A stretch of 64,000 nt of DNA from NCBI RefSeq assembly GCF_030551875.1, contig NZ_JAUOZU010000021.1:25972-89971 (forward strand), in the 5' to 3' direction. Of the stretch, positions 23,731 to 31,695 are shown piece after piece. The first letter of the stretch is position 1. The number at the start of each line of letters is the position of its first letter. A program made the translations under genes and the position numbers. Origin of the DNA: Fluviirhizobium alvei. GTDB lineage: Bacteria > Pseudomonadota > Alphaproteobacteria > Rhizobiales > Rhizobiaceae. Below the pieces are notes generated by a model. It saw only the letters and a program-made list of their open reading frames with translations, did no database searches and had not been told where the DNA came from.

Positions 23731-24691
23731 ACGAAGCCGCAGCCTGGCGGGCGCGTTCCAGCAGGACCTCACCCATCGGCGGCGGCGCGTAGCCAGCCGC
23801 AGGCACGAGAACCTTCAATTCTCCTGGATGAAGCCGAAGCGACACATCGCGTCCCAGCGGCAGCAATTCGCCATCGAGCACGCAGTTGGCGCCATGGCGG
23901 TGGTTGGGGAAATGCAGGTCGACCGCCCTGCCCGTCATTTCGGTTATGCTGGCGTTCGTTTTCATACGCCCGCGCAGGATATCGACTGCAAGCCTGGCCG
24001 CCGTTGCCGGTCGCAGAGGATCGGTGACGTAAAAGCCGAGATGGCCGGTCGTCAGATCTTCCGAATACATCAACCCATTCTCGGCGAAGGGATTGTTGGA
24101 GACGGAGATCGCCGAAATCAGACGATGTTCTCGATGGCCATCGACATCGAACTCGACATCGAATTCGGGCGGGTTCAACACAACGCCGACCGATGCGCGG
24201 ACATTGGCGGCGATCTTGCCGATACGGGAAGAATAGACCATCTGGTTGCGCAGGCGCACCATGCGCGCATGCATGCCGGCCGAAAACTGATGAACGAAAG
24301 CGCGGCCATCGGCGCTGCCGATATCGGCATCGATGAAGCGGCCCTTTGCCAAAGCATCGAGCGCGGTCCAGATATCGAGGGGGACACCGAGCGAGCGGGC
24401 AAAGAGATTCATGGTGCCGGCCGGAATGACGCCGAGCGGCATCTTCTGTTTCCAGGCAATGCTGGCTGCCGCCGAGATGGTCCCATCGCCGCCGCCGGCA
24501 AGAATGCCATCGAGATCATCGCGCAGCGCTGCGGCCTCAAGCGCATCGGCGATTTCCTCGCCCTTGGCCAGGACGATCTCGAGCTGATGGCCATTATCGG
24601 CGAAGATACGCTGCGCATGGTCCGAATAGGCTTGCATGTCCGTGGTGCGGAACGTGCCGCCATCGCGATTGAGAATTGCCCTGAATTTCAC
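23705..24691 (-). CDS. YegS/diacylglycerol-kinase-like lipid kinase
   Basis: A 328-residue lipid kinase of the DAGK-catalytic family. The nucleotide-binding motif GGGDGT and the downstream PLGVIPAGTMNLFARSLGVP motif are intact; a C-terminal beta domain follows (HFPNHRHGANCVLDGELLPL). I chose a GTG start at 24691 because GGAG lies seven bases upstream; the longer frame begins with TTG at 24712 without such a site. Members phosphorylate diacylglycerol, phosphatidylglycerol or sphingoid bases at the inner membrane. Substrate not determined. Confidence 0.85.
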   Translation of the reverse strand: MKFRAILNRDGGTFRTTDMQAYSDHAQRIFADNGHQLEIVLAKGEEIADALEAAALRDDLDGILAGGGDGTISAAASIAWKQKMPLGVIPAGTMNLFARSLGVPLDIWTALDALAKGRFIDADIGSADGRAFVHQFSAGMHARMVRLRNQMVYSSRIGKIAANVRASVGVVLNPPEFDVEFDVDGHREHRLISAISVSNNPFAENGLMYSEDLTTGHLGFYVTDPLRPATAARLAVDILRGRMKTNASITEMTGRAVDLHFPNHRHGANCVLDGELLPLGRDVSLRLHPGELKVLVPAAGYAPPPMGEVLLERARQAAASFSAAARPE

Positions 24692-24930
24692 GTCGGTCTC
24701 CAGATCCAGCAATCGGATATAGGGACGGTTTGCGGCATTTCATCGTCCCGTGCGTTATTAATGTCCGAGCCGTGCGAAAGGTTCATTGCTGCCCGGAGAA
24801 AATAACATTGGTCAGGTTCGGCGCACGAACACTAGTTTGGTCATCTGCCTCCCTATTGTCGCGACTCGCGTGTCGACACGCCTCCGATCCGAAAGCCATT
24901 CTTTTGAGCGATGTTACCTGCAACGATTGC

Positions 24931-26127
24931 ATGACCGAACGTTCCGATGCGCCTGCCCTGTCGAAATTGCAGATCGTGCTGGTGATCATTGCGCTTGCCG
25001 TCGGCGGTTTTGCGATCGGAACCGGTGAATTCGCCATCATGGGTCTGTTGCCGGATGTCGCGAAGACCTTTTCGGTGACCACGCCGCAGGCGGGTTATGT
25101 GATCAGCGCTTATGCGCTCGGCGTCGTGGTTGGAGCCCCCATCATCGCCATGATCGGCGCCAAGACCAGCCGGCGCCGTATGCTGCTGATCCTGATGGCG
25201 GCGTTTGCGCTTGGAAACATCGCCAGCGCGATTGCTCCGAACTTCTGGAGCTTCACCCTGCTGCGCTTCCTCTCGGGCCTGCCGCACGGCGCCTATTTCG
25301 GCCTTGCCGCCCTGGTCGCGGCTTCGCTCGTGCCAATGCATATGCGGGCGCGTGCCGTAGGTTGGGTGATGCTGGGCCTGACGATCGCGACACTGGCGGG
25401 AACGCCGGTGATGGCGCTCTTCGGCCAGTTCCTGTCCTGGCAGGTCGTCTTTGCTGCCGTGGGCCTGATCGGCCTTTTGACCGTCACGCTGATCTGGCTT
25501 TATCTGCCCCAGGATGAGGTGGCCGAAGGCGCGAGCGTGGTGCGCGAACTGGTGGCCTTCACCCATCCGCAGGTGCTTCTGACGCTGACGATCGCCGCCA
25601 CCGGCTTTGGCGGCATGTTCTCGATCTTTTCCTACATCGCCTCGACGGCAACCGAAGTGGCCGGCATGCAGGTGAGCATGATCCCGATCATCATGGTGAT
25701 CTTCGGCGTCGGCATGAATGTCGGCAATCTGGTCGGCTCCAAACTGGCCGACATGTCGCTGATGGGAACGATCGGCGGCATGCTGATCTTCAATATCATC
25801 ATCATGACCGTTTTCGGCGCCACCGCTGCCAGCCCCTTCATGCTCTGTCTGTCGGTCTTCCTCGTCGGCTGCACATTCGCCGCCGGTCCTGCCGTACAGA
25901 CAAGGCTGATGGATGTGGCAAGCGACGGCCAGACGCTCGCTGCCGCCTCGATGCATTCGGCCTTCAATGTCGCCAACGCCATCGGCGCCTGGCTCGGCGG
26001 ACTGGTGATCGCCTACGGGTACGGATTTGCCGCGACCGGCTATGTCGGCGCCGTGCTTTCGGCGTTCGGCTTCGGCGTTTTCCTCGTTTCCTGGCTTCTC
26101 GAACGGCGCACGCGCGCCGCAGCCTGA
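24931..26127 (+). CDS. MFS transporter (AraJ/YdhP-like DHA1 family)
   Basis: A 398-residue major-facilitator protein with 12 predicted membrane segments. Diagnostic features are GTGEFAIMGLLPDVAKTF after helix 1 and the loop 2-3 motif GAKTSRRRMLL, as in the AraJ/YdhP/NepI group of drug or sugar efflux pumps. The start is set at MTERSDAP; its ribosome site is weak, and a longer frame to 24730 shows no conserved sequence. A perfect 14-bp palindrome (GCGTGTCGACACGC, 24868-24881) lies 50 bp upstream and could be an operator. Substrate unknown. Confidence 0.85.
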   Translation: MTERSDAPALSKLQIVLVIIALAVGGFAIGTGEFAIMGLLPDVAKTFSVTTPQAGYVISAYALGVVVGAPIIAMIGAKTSRRRMLLILMAAFALGNIASAIAPNFWSFTLLRFLSGLPHGAYFGLAALVAASLVPMHMRARAVGWVMLGLTIATLAGTPVMALFGQFLSWQVVFAAVGLIGLLTVTLIWLYLPQDEVAEGASVVRELVAFTHPQVLLTLTIAATGFGGMFSIFSYIASTATEVAGMQVSMIPIIMVIFGVGMNVGNLVGSKLADMSLMGTIGGMLIFNIIIMTVFGATAASPFMLCLSVFLVGCTFAAGPAVQTRLMDVASDGQTLAAASMHSAFNVANAIGAWLGGLVIAYGYGFAATGYVGAVLSAFGFGVFLVSWLLERRTRAAA

Positions 26128-26163
26128 TCCTTTAAGCGCGTCATCGACACGGGGTCAGAGTGT

Positions 26164-26643
26164 CTATTTCTTCCGACCATCCGGCAATTTCAGCGGTCCG
26201 CCCGTCTTGACGGCGCGGATCGCGAAGTTGGAGCGAATGTCGATGACGAAGGGCAAGGTCAGCAACTTGTCGGACAGGACCCTCTCATAGGCCTGCAGGT
26301 CTTCCACCACCACTTCGGCCAGGAAATCGGCGCTGCCGGAAATCATGTAACAGGAAATGACCTCCGGCACTTCTGCCAGAGCTTCCTGGAAGCGGTTGGC
26401 ACTGTCCTTGTTGTGACCGCCGACCTTCATTTCGACGAACACCGTCAATCCAAGCCCGACCTTCGAACGATCGAGATCAGCGCGGTAGCCGCGGATGACG
26501 CCCTCCTCTTCGAGATTGCGGATCCGGCGAAGGCAGGGGGACGGCGAAAGATGCACGGAATTAGCAATTTCGACATTCGTAGCGCGACCATTGGCCTGCA
26601 GGGCGGAAAGGATCGCAAAATCGAACTCATCCAGTTTTGGCAT
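26164..26643 (-). CDS. Lrp/AsnC-family transcriptional regulator
   Basis: A 159-residue Lrp-type regulator. The helix-turn-helix (ILSALQANGRATNVEIANSVHLSPSPCLRRIRNLEEEG) is followed by the RAM ligand domain, with GSADFLAEVVVEDLQAYE as the effector-binding loop. A good AAGGTGG ribosome site precedes it. It is divergent from a DMT-family exporter, the usual arrangement for Lrp regulators controlling amino-acid export, with a palindrome in between. Confidence 0.92.
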   Translation of the reverse strand: MPKLDEFDFAILSALQANGRATNVEIANSVHLSPSPCLRRIRNLEEEGVIRGYRADLDRSKVGLGLTVFVEMKVGGHNKDSANRFQEALAEVPEVISCYMISGSADFLAEVVVEDLQAYERVLSDKLLTLPFVIDIRSNFAIRAVKTGGPLKLPDGRKK

Positions 26644-26673
26644 ATTCCACCTTCATTAGACTTCTTGGAGGCA

Positions 26674-26698
26674 GAATATTGCTCAAACGGCAATTTTC
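26674..26698. promoter_or_regulatory. Lrp-like palindrome between lrp and the divergent exporter
   Basis: A dyad with arms GAATATTGC and GCAATTTTC, eight of nine positions pairing, separated by seven bases. It lies 31 bp upstream of the lrp start and about 70 bp upstream of the exporter, a good position to control both. Length and AT-rich arms fit Lrp sites; binding is inferred. Confidence 0.55.
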
Positions 26699-26767
26699 AA
26701 GGCCGAATCCGCAAGGACGCGTCCGATCCCTACCGGTAGAATCCCAAACATCGGAAAGGATGGTTCC

Positions 26768-27691
26768 ATGAGCGAGGCAACGGTGACCGCAATCTCCAAA
26801 ACATCCGGGACGCCACTGGGAGCAGCTTCGGCGCTTGCCGTCGTCCTGATCTGGGCTTCCTGGCTGGTTTCGACCCGCCATAGCGTCGGCTCAGCGCTCA
26901 CCCCGCTTGATCTCAGCCTGATGCGTTATGGCCTGCCAGCACTGGTGCTGGCGCCGGTCTGGCTGCGAACCGGGCTCTGGCCCAAAGGCGTAAACAAGGT
27001 GGCGCTGGTGCTGATGATTGCCGGCTCGGGCGCCCCCTTCTTCCAGGTGGTCGGTTATGGTCTGCATGCAACGCCGGCCTCGGCGGCCGGGGTGCTTCTG
27101 CCCGGCATCATGCCGCTCGCAACGGCGTTGATCGGGGTCTTCGTGCTCGGGGAACGTCCGGACGCCATTCGCTGGGTCGGCATGGCGGCGATCCTCTCCG
27201 GCGGGCTCCTGCTGCTTTATGGCGGACTGACGGATGGCGGCTTGAGCTGGGTGAGTTATGTCGTGCTGCCGATGGGCGCGACGCTGTGGGCGATCTACAC
27301 CCATGCGTTCCGCAGATCTGGATTGACCGCCTTTGAAGGTGGCGCGCTGGTCTCGATCTGGTCGACCCTTCTCAACCTTGCCGCCCTGCCCTTCGTCGGA
27401 ACCCATCTCTTCGAGGTGCCGATGCCGGAAATCGGCCTGCATTTGCTGACCCAGGGGGTTCTGTCGGGTCTGGCCGCCACCATCTTCTACGGCAGCGCGG
27501 TCCGTTCGCTCGGCAGCACGCAAGCGGCAGCCTTTACCGCGATCACGCCGGTCGCGGCGGCCATTGGCGGCATCATCCTGCTAGGAGAACCGTTGAACGC
27601 GACCATCGTGATCGCCGCCACGCTGACGAGCGTCGGCGTGCTTCTTTCGACCGGCATCCTGTCGCAAAAGCGCGGTGCCACCAGACCGTAA
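26768..27691 (+). CDS. EamA/DMT-family transporter
   Basis: A 307-residue inner-membrane protein with ten predicted segments in two EamA repeats (first ending near GGLLLLYGGL, second SLGSTQAAAFTAITPVAAAIGGIILLGE). DMT exporters of this type commonly export amino acids or related metabolites. AAGGA lies seven bases before the start. Divergent from an Lrp regulator with a shared palindrome, so export of an amino acid sensed by that regulator is a reasonable inference. Confidence 0.87.
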   Translation: MSEATVTAISKTSGTPLGAASALAVVLIWASWLVSTRHSVGSALTPLDLSLMRYGLPALVLAPVWLRTGLWPKGVNKVALVLMIAGSGAPFFQVVGYGLHATPASAAGVLLPGIMPLATALIGVFVLGERPDAIRWVGMAAILSGGLLLLYGGLTDGGLSWVSYVVLPMGATLWAIYTHAFRRSGLTAFEGGALVSIWSTLLNLAALPFVGTHLFEVPMPEIGLHLLTQGVLSGLAATIFYGSAVRSLGSTQAAAFTAITPVAAAIGGIILLGEPLNATIVIAATLTSVGVLLSTGILSQKRGATRP

Positions 27692-27715
27692 TGGATGCGC
27701 CGCCTGACGAAGCAA

Positions 27716-28333
27716 TTACGCCTGGATGACGACGACCTTGGTGCCGACCTTCACGCGGCTATAGAGATCGATGACATCGTGATTGAGCATGCGGATGCAG
27801 CCGGAAGACATGGCATAACCGATCGAATTCGGCTGGTTGGTGCCGTGAATGCGGAAATGGATATCGCCGCCGCCGCGATAGAGATACATGGCGCGGGCGC
27901 CAAGCGGATTGTTGAGGCCGCCCTTCATGCCGCCGGCCATCGGACCATATTTCTTCGGTTCGCGGCGGATCATGTTGGCGGTCGGTGTCCAGGTCGGCCA
28001 TTCAGCCTTACGGCCGACATAGGCGTTGCCGCGCAGTTCGAGGCCTTCGCGACCGACGCTGACCGCATAGCGGAGCGCCCGGCCATTGCCGAGGATGTAA
28101 TAGAGGCGGCGTTCAGGCGTGTTGACGATGATCGTGCCGGCTGGCTCGTTGCTGGAGAATTCGATTTCGGTGCGGCGCAGCTCGGGCTTGATCTTGTCGA
28201 GCGCCATGGCCGGCATCGGATGGGCCTCATTCGGCTTGGCCGCATAATTGGCCTTCTGTTCCGAATGTTGCGAGGAGCAACCGGCCAGCAAAGCTGAGAG
28301 GCCGAGCACAAATCCGCGGCGCGAGATCGACAT
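27716..28333 (-). CDS. L,D-transpeptidase (YkuD) lipoprotein
   Basis: A 205-residue YkuD-domain enzyme. The N-terminus combines a twin-arginine-like start (SISRRGFVLG) with a lipobox LLAGC, cysteine at 19, so it is probably an exported lipoprotein. The active-site region reads HGTNQP then SSGCIRM, with the catalytic Cys and the conserved His, Ser and Arg. Such enzymes make 3-3 crosslinks in peptidoglycan or attach proteins to it; Rhizobiales rely heavily on them during polar growth. Expression may be cell-cycle controlled: a full CtrA-type box lies 51-65 bp upstream of the start. Confidence 0.92.
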   Translation of the reverse strand: MSISRRGFVLGLSALLAGCSSQHSEQKANYAAKPNEAHPMPAMALDKIKPELRRTEIEFSSNEPAGTIIVNTPERRLYYILGNGRALRYAVSVGREGLELRGNAYVGRKAEWPTWTPTANMIRREPKKYGPMAGGMKGGLNNPLGARAMYLYRGGGDIHFRIHGTNQPNSIGYAMSSGCIRMLNHDVIDLYSRVKVGTKVVVIQA

Positions 28334-28383
28334 GGAGGAACCCTTAAGGAATGGTTGATGCCGCGAACGTAATTTGATTATGG

Positions 28384-28398
28384 TTAATACCGGGTTAA
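28384..28398 (-). promoter_or_regulatory. CtrA-type box upstream of the L,D-transpeptidase gene
   Basis: On the minus strand the sequence reads TTAA, seven bases, TTAACC, an exact match to the CtrA consensus TTAA-N7-TTAAC; the left half is also extended to TTAACC. It lies 51-65 bp before the start codon. Confidence 0.65.
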
Positions 28399-28435
28399 GG
28401 CTTGCGGCATTCCAACGTCATTTCCGTGTCCGTCC

Positions 28436-28597
28436 TTATAGTGATGCGATCAGGCCACAGATGAGGAGAAGGCCGATCGACAGCGCCCGCCATACAATCG
28501 AGCGGCATTCGGGCCTGCGGTTGGCATAATAGGCTTCTTCGTCACTCCGCTGGCAGGTACCCGAGAGATTTGCCAATCCGGCAAGGTAGAGATCCAT
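28436..28597 (-). CDS. Small C-terminally anchored membrane protein
   Basis: A 53-residue frame with a polar first half (residues 1-35, two cysteines) and a hydrophobic C-terminal helix (about 38-52: ALSIGLLLICGLIASL). AAGGGGA precedes the ATG at the proper distance, the main argument that it is translated. It would be a tail-anchored microprotein. No family recognised. It sits between the transpeptidase promoter and the divergent DGPF/sigma pair. Confidence 0.5.
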   Translation of the reverse strand: MDLYLAGLANLSGTCQRSDEEAYYANRRPECRSIVWRALSIGLLLICGLIASL

Positions 28598-28764
28598 GCT
28601 TGTCCCCTTTTCTTCGACAGGCACTGGTCGAGCGGCGGAGGGAAAAATCGACGAGCCAGCCGGCTGCGGGGGCAAAAACTTTTTTCGACTGTTTGGCGTT
28701 GATGTTGTCGAAATGGCGGGAGATCATTCGACCAGGGTCGTGACAAACCAGGAAAGGACGTCCC

Positions 28765-29157
28765 ATGAAATATCTTCTGCAAGTCTGGCTGCCGGATGGC
28801 GTATTCGATCACCTGCCGCAGCAGGAAAAGGACAAGCTCGACCGAGACTCGCTGGCCTATGACAATCTACTCAAGGAACAGGGCCATTTCATCGCCGCCG
28901 AACCGTTGCTGGGACCGGAAACGGCGGTATCGATCCGCCATGCCAACGGCGACATATCGGTGACCGACGGCCCCTTCTGCGAAACGCGCGAACATCTGGG
29001 CGGGTTCATTCTCGTCGAGGCACGCGATCTCAACGAGGCAATCCGGCTGGGGAGCGGTATTCCGGTCGGACGTTACGGTGGCATCGAGGTTCGACCGGTC
29101 TTCGATCTGGAGGCATTGGTCGCGGCACAGGTCGAGACCCCGGCCGATGACGCGTGA
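28765..29157 (+). CDS. DGPF-domain (YCII-related) protein
   Basis: A 130-residue YCII-fold protein carrying the DGPF signature in SVTDGPFCETREHLGGFILVEA. Such proteins are the constant genomic partners of ECF sigma factors of group ECF42 and are thought to belong to the same response. The start has AAAGGACG upstream. It overlaps the sigma-factor gene by 11 bases, so the two are one transcription and translation unit. Chemistry unknown. Confidence 0.88.
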   Translation: MKYLLQVWLPDGVFDHLPQQEKDKLDRDSLAYDNLLKEQGHFIAAEPLLGPETAVSIRHANGDISVTDGPFCETREHLGGFILVEARDLNEAIRLGSGIPVGRYGGIEVRPVFDLEALVAAQVETPADDA

Positions 29158-30376
29158 GATGCTGGAGGGCCATTACCGGCAGCATTCGCGCAAGGTTCTG
29201 GCCAGCCTGATCCGGCTTCTCGGCACATTCGAGCTCGCGGAAGAAGCGATGCAGGATGCCTTTCTGCAGGCGGCCATCCACTGGCCGCAGTCCGGCCTGC
29301 CGCGCAACCCGGTGGCCTGGCTCGTCTCAGCCGGGCGGTTCCGGACCATCGACCGGTTGCGGCGTTCAAGTCGTCTGAACGAACTCAGCGACGCGATACG
29401 GGATCATCTTTATGATGACGGGGAGGCTGGCATGGTCGAGGAGGCCGAACTGATCGGCGACGACGAATTGCGGCTGATCTTCATCTGCTGCCATCCGTCA
29501 TTGCCGGCGGATGCGCAACTGGCTCTCGCACTCCGGGAAGTCTGCGGATTGAAGACCGAGGAAATCGCGCGCGCCTTTCTCGTACCGGCTCCGACGATCG
29601 CGCAACGGATCGTCCGCGCCAAGAAGCGGATCCGCGATCTGGCGCTGCCCTATGACCTGCCGGAAAAAGCGGAACTGCCGGCGCGGCTTTCGGTGGTCCT
29701 GCACACGATCTATCTGCTGTTCAACGAAGGCTTTGCCGCCTCATCGGGAACCGACCTCATGCGCCCGGCACTCGCCGAGGAAGCGATCCGGCTTGCCCGA
29801 CTGCTGCAGGGGCTGCTCGACGAACCGGAAATCCTGGGGCTGCTTGCGCTGATGCTGTTCCAGCATGCGCGCGCGGCCGCCCGGCATAGTGCGAGTGGCG
29901 AACTCGTGCTGCTGGCCGATCAGGATCGCAGCCTCTGGCATTCGGATGGGATTGCGGAGGCCGACAAAATGCTGGAACGCGCGCTGGCGCAGGGCACGGC
30001 CGGCCCCTACACGCTGCAGGCTGCGATCGCCTCTGTGCATGCGAAGGCGCCCACCAGTGCCGAGACCGACTGGCGCCAGATCGTCCGGCTTTACGATCTG
30101 CTGCTTGAAGCGCTGCCCTCGCCGGTGGTTGCGCTCAATCGTGCCGTATCGGTCGCGATGGTTGAGGGACCGGCAGCAGGCCTGGCGCTTGTCGATGACC
30201 TTATCGGAGCCGGAAATCTCGCCGGCTTTCACCTCGCTCACGCGGCGCGCGCCGATTTTCTGCGCCAACTTGGTGAGGTGGAGGCGGCACGATCGGCCTA
30301 TGCCGCAGCCCTGGCGCTTACGAAGCTCGAGCCGGAACGGCAGTTTCTGACAAGGCGCTTGCAGGCGCTTGGCTGA
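29147..30376 (+). CDS. ECF sigma factor, ECF42-type, with C-terminal helical extension
   Basis: A 409-residue sigma factor. Region 2 (residues about 8-70: VLASLIRLLGTFELAEEAMQDAFLQA) and region 4 (about 115-165: LALREVCGLKTEEIARAFLVPAPTIAQRIVRAKKRIR) are followed by about 240 residues of TPR-like helices (DUF6596 type), the hallmark of ECF42. No anti-sigma gene is present; in this group the C-terminal extension is needed for activity, and the DGPF protein is the partner. The start overlaps the DGPF gene; an alternative start at 29159 is also possible. The signal is not known. Confidence 0.9.
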   Translation: MTREMLEGHYRQHSRKVLASLIRLLGTFELAEEAMQDAFLQAAIHWPQSGLPRNPVAWLVSAGRFRTIDRLRRSSRLNELSDAIRDHLYDDGEAGMVEEAELIGDDELRLIFICCHPSLPADAQLALALREVCGLKTEEIARAFLVPAPTIAQRIVRAKKRIRDLALPYDLPEKAELPARLSVVLHTIYLLFNEGFAASSGTDLMRPALAEEAIRLARLLQGLLDEPEILGLLALMLFQHARAAARHSASGELVLLADQDRSLWHSDGIAEADKMLERALAQGTAGPYTLQAAIASVHAKAPTSAETDWRQIVRLYDLLLEALPSPVVALNRAVSVAMVEGPAAGLALVDDLIGAGNLAGFHLAHAARADFLRQLGEVEAARSAYAAALALTKLEPERQFLTRRLQALG

Positions 30377-30382
30377 ACGCGA

Positions 30383-31543
30383 TCACCCTATCGCGACGGG
30401 ATGGGACGGTTCCGACCGCCGCGAAAGCAGCGCCTCGGCCACGAGCGTCAGAATAAGCAAGGCCAGAAGTGCAGCCACGAGCACGATCCCGTGCAGCGGT
30501 AGATTGAGAAGAGCGCCGATGGCAAGACTCGCGCTCAAGAGGGCACGCGGCAGGATCGGCGAAAGATGCAGCATGCGCAGAAACAGCCCGTTGCCGGCAA
30601 AGTAGAGCGCGAGTCCCCATATGAGCAGGACATCATTGCCATGTGCGCTCGTAGGACCATCCGTCGCCGCCTGACTGGCGACGGCAGCGATCGCTTCCTT
30701 GAGGCCCGCGGCCGCAAGAATGAGACCGGCAATCATGAAGAGCTGGGCGCCGTTGAAGCCGAAGAGCGCCATTCTCGTGCGTGTACGATTGTCGGCGCCT
30801 AGCATGCTGTGATCCGAACGGGCCTCGTCGGCATCAAAATAGCTCCACCAGACGGCTGCGATCAGACCGATCGCCAGAGCGAGGGCGATGATACCGCTCA
30901 GGCTGATGGGAACCTTGGCGTAACCGTTGCCGACCGCGATGATGATCTCGCCGAGAACGATGATCAGCAACAGGCCGTGCCGCTCGACGAAATGACCGGT
31001 ATCAAGTGCAAAGCCATCGCCGGTGTTTCTGAATGCGACGATCAGATAGAGAAGTGCCGGCGAAAGGGACAGAAGCCAGCCCCAGCGCGGATCGGCAAAG
31101 CCGGCGCCGATCACCAGAAGGGCGGCGGCAATGTTGAAAGGCACGATCCGCAGCATGCTGCGCGCGGCCTCCCGACCGCCGCGCCAGGCGAAGGCGGCAA
31201 AATGCAATAGCACGATATAGAGATAGGCAAGGCCGAAGACGACCCTTCCCGCACCGGCGCTTTCGGGAATGGCAAGCGCGATCACCAGAAAACCGGCCAT
31301 GGCCGCCACCAGGACGAAGCGCAGGCTTTTGGGCGTATGGGCGTGGTTGGTGAGCCAGATATAGCCATCATACATCCACCAGACGAGCATCAGCACGCCG
31401 AAGGCATGGACATAATCGATGGCGGAATGGGCATGTTCGACCAGATGGGTGATCTGGGTGATCGTGAACACGAAAACGAGATCGAAGAAGAGTTCGATCG
31501 TCTGCGCACGAAAGGCGGATTGCTTCTCTTGTTGTTCGGACAT
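30383..31543 (-). CDS. LtrA-family (low temperature requirement A) membrane protein
   Basis: A 386-residue polytopic protein of the LtrA family with about eleven membrane segments. Family marks are FFDLVFVFTITQITHLVEH near the N-terminus, RHGLLLIIVLGEIIIAVG in the middle and WWSYFDADEA. Originally named from Listeria growth at low temperature; biochemical function unknown. It is convergent with the ECF sigma gene, only six bases apart. No operon partner. Confidence 0.87.
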   Translation of the reverse strand: MSEQQEKQSAFRAQTIELFFDLVFVFTITQITHLVEHAHSAIDYVHAFGVLMLVWWMYDGYIWLTNHAHTPKSLRFVLVAAMAGFLVIALAIPESAGAGRVVFGLAYLYIVLLHFAAFAWRGGREAARSMLRIVPFNIAAALLVIGAGFADPRWGWLLSLSPALLYLIVAFRNTGDGFALDTGHFVERHGLLLIIVLGEIIIAVGNGYAKVPISLSGIIALALAIGLIAAVWWSYFDADEARSDHSMLGADNRTRTRMALFGFNGAQLFMIAGLILAAAGLKEAIAAVASQAATDGPTSAHGNDVLLIWGLALYFAGNGLFLRMLHLSPILPRALLSASLAIGALLNLPLHGIVLVAALLALLILTLVAEALLSRRSEPSHPVAIG

Positions 31544-31662
31544 GATCTGGCCTGGATGGTCAAGGATGCGTCATAGAACAGCGCCGACAGGTGCATGTCC
31601 ACCGGAAATCCGCCCCGGAACGGACTAGGCCGGGGCTGCTCCAACATCGGAAAGACGATATG

Positions 31663-31687
31663 AAAAAGGCGGCTCGAAAGCCGCCTT
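31663..31687 (-). terminator. Terminator of the ETF-ubiquinone oxidoreductase gene
   Basis: On the minus strand a stem AAAGGCGGCT, TTCG loop, AGCCGCCTTT is followed by further T (five A on the plus strand at 31663-31667). It lies nine bases after the stop codon. Confidence 0.9.
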
Positions 31688-31695
31688 TGGATGGA

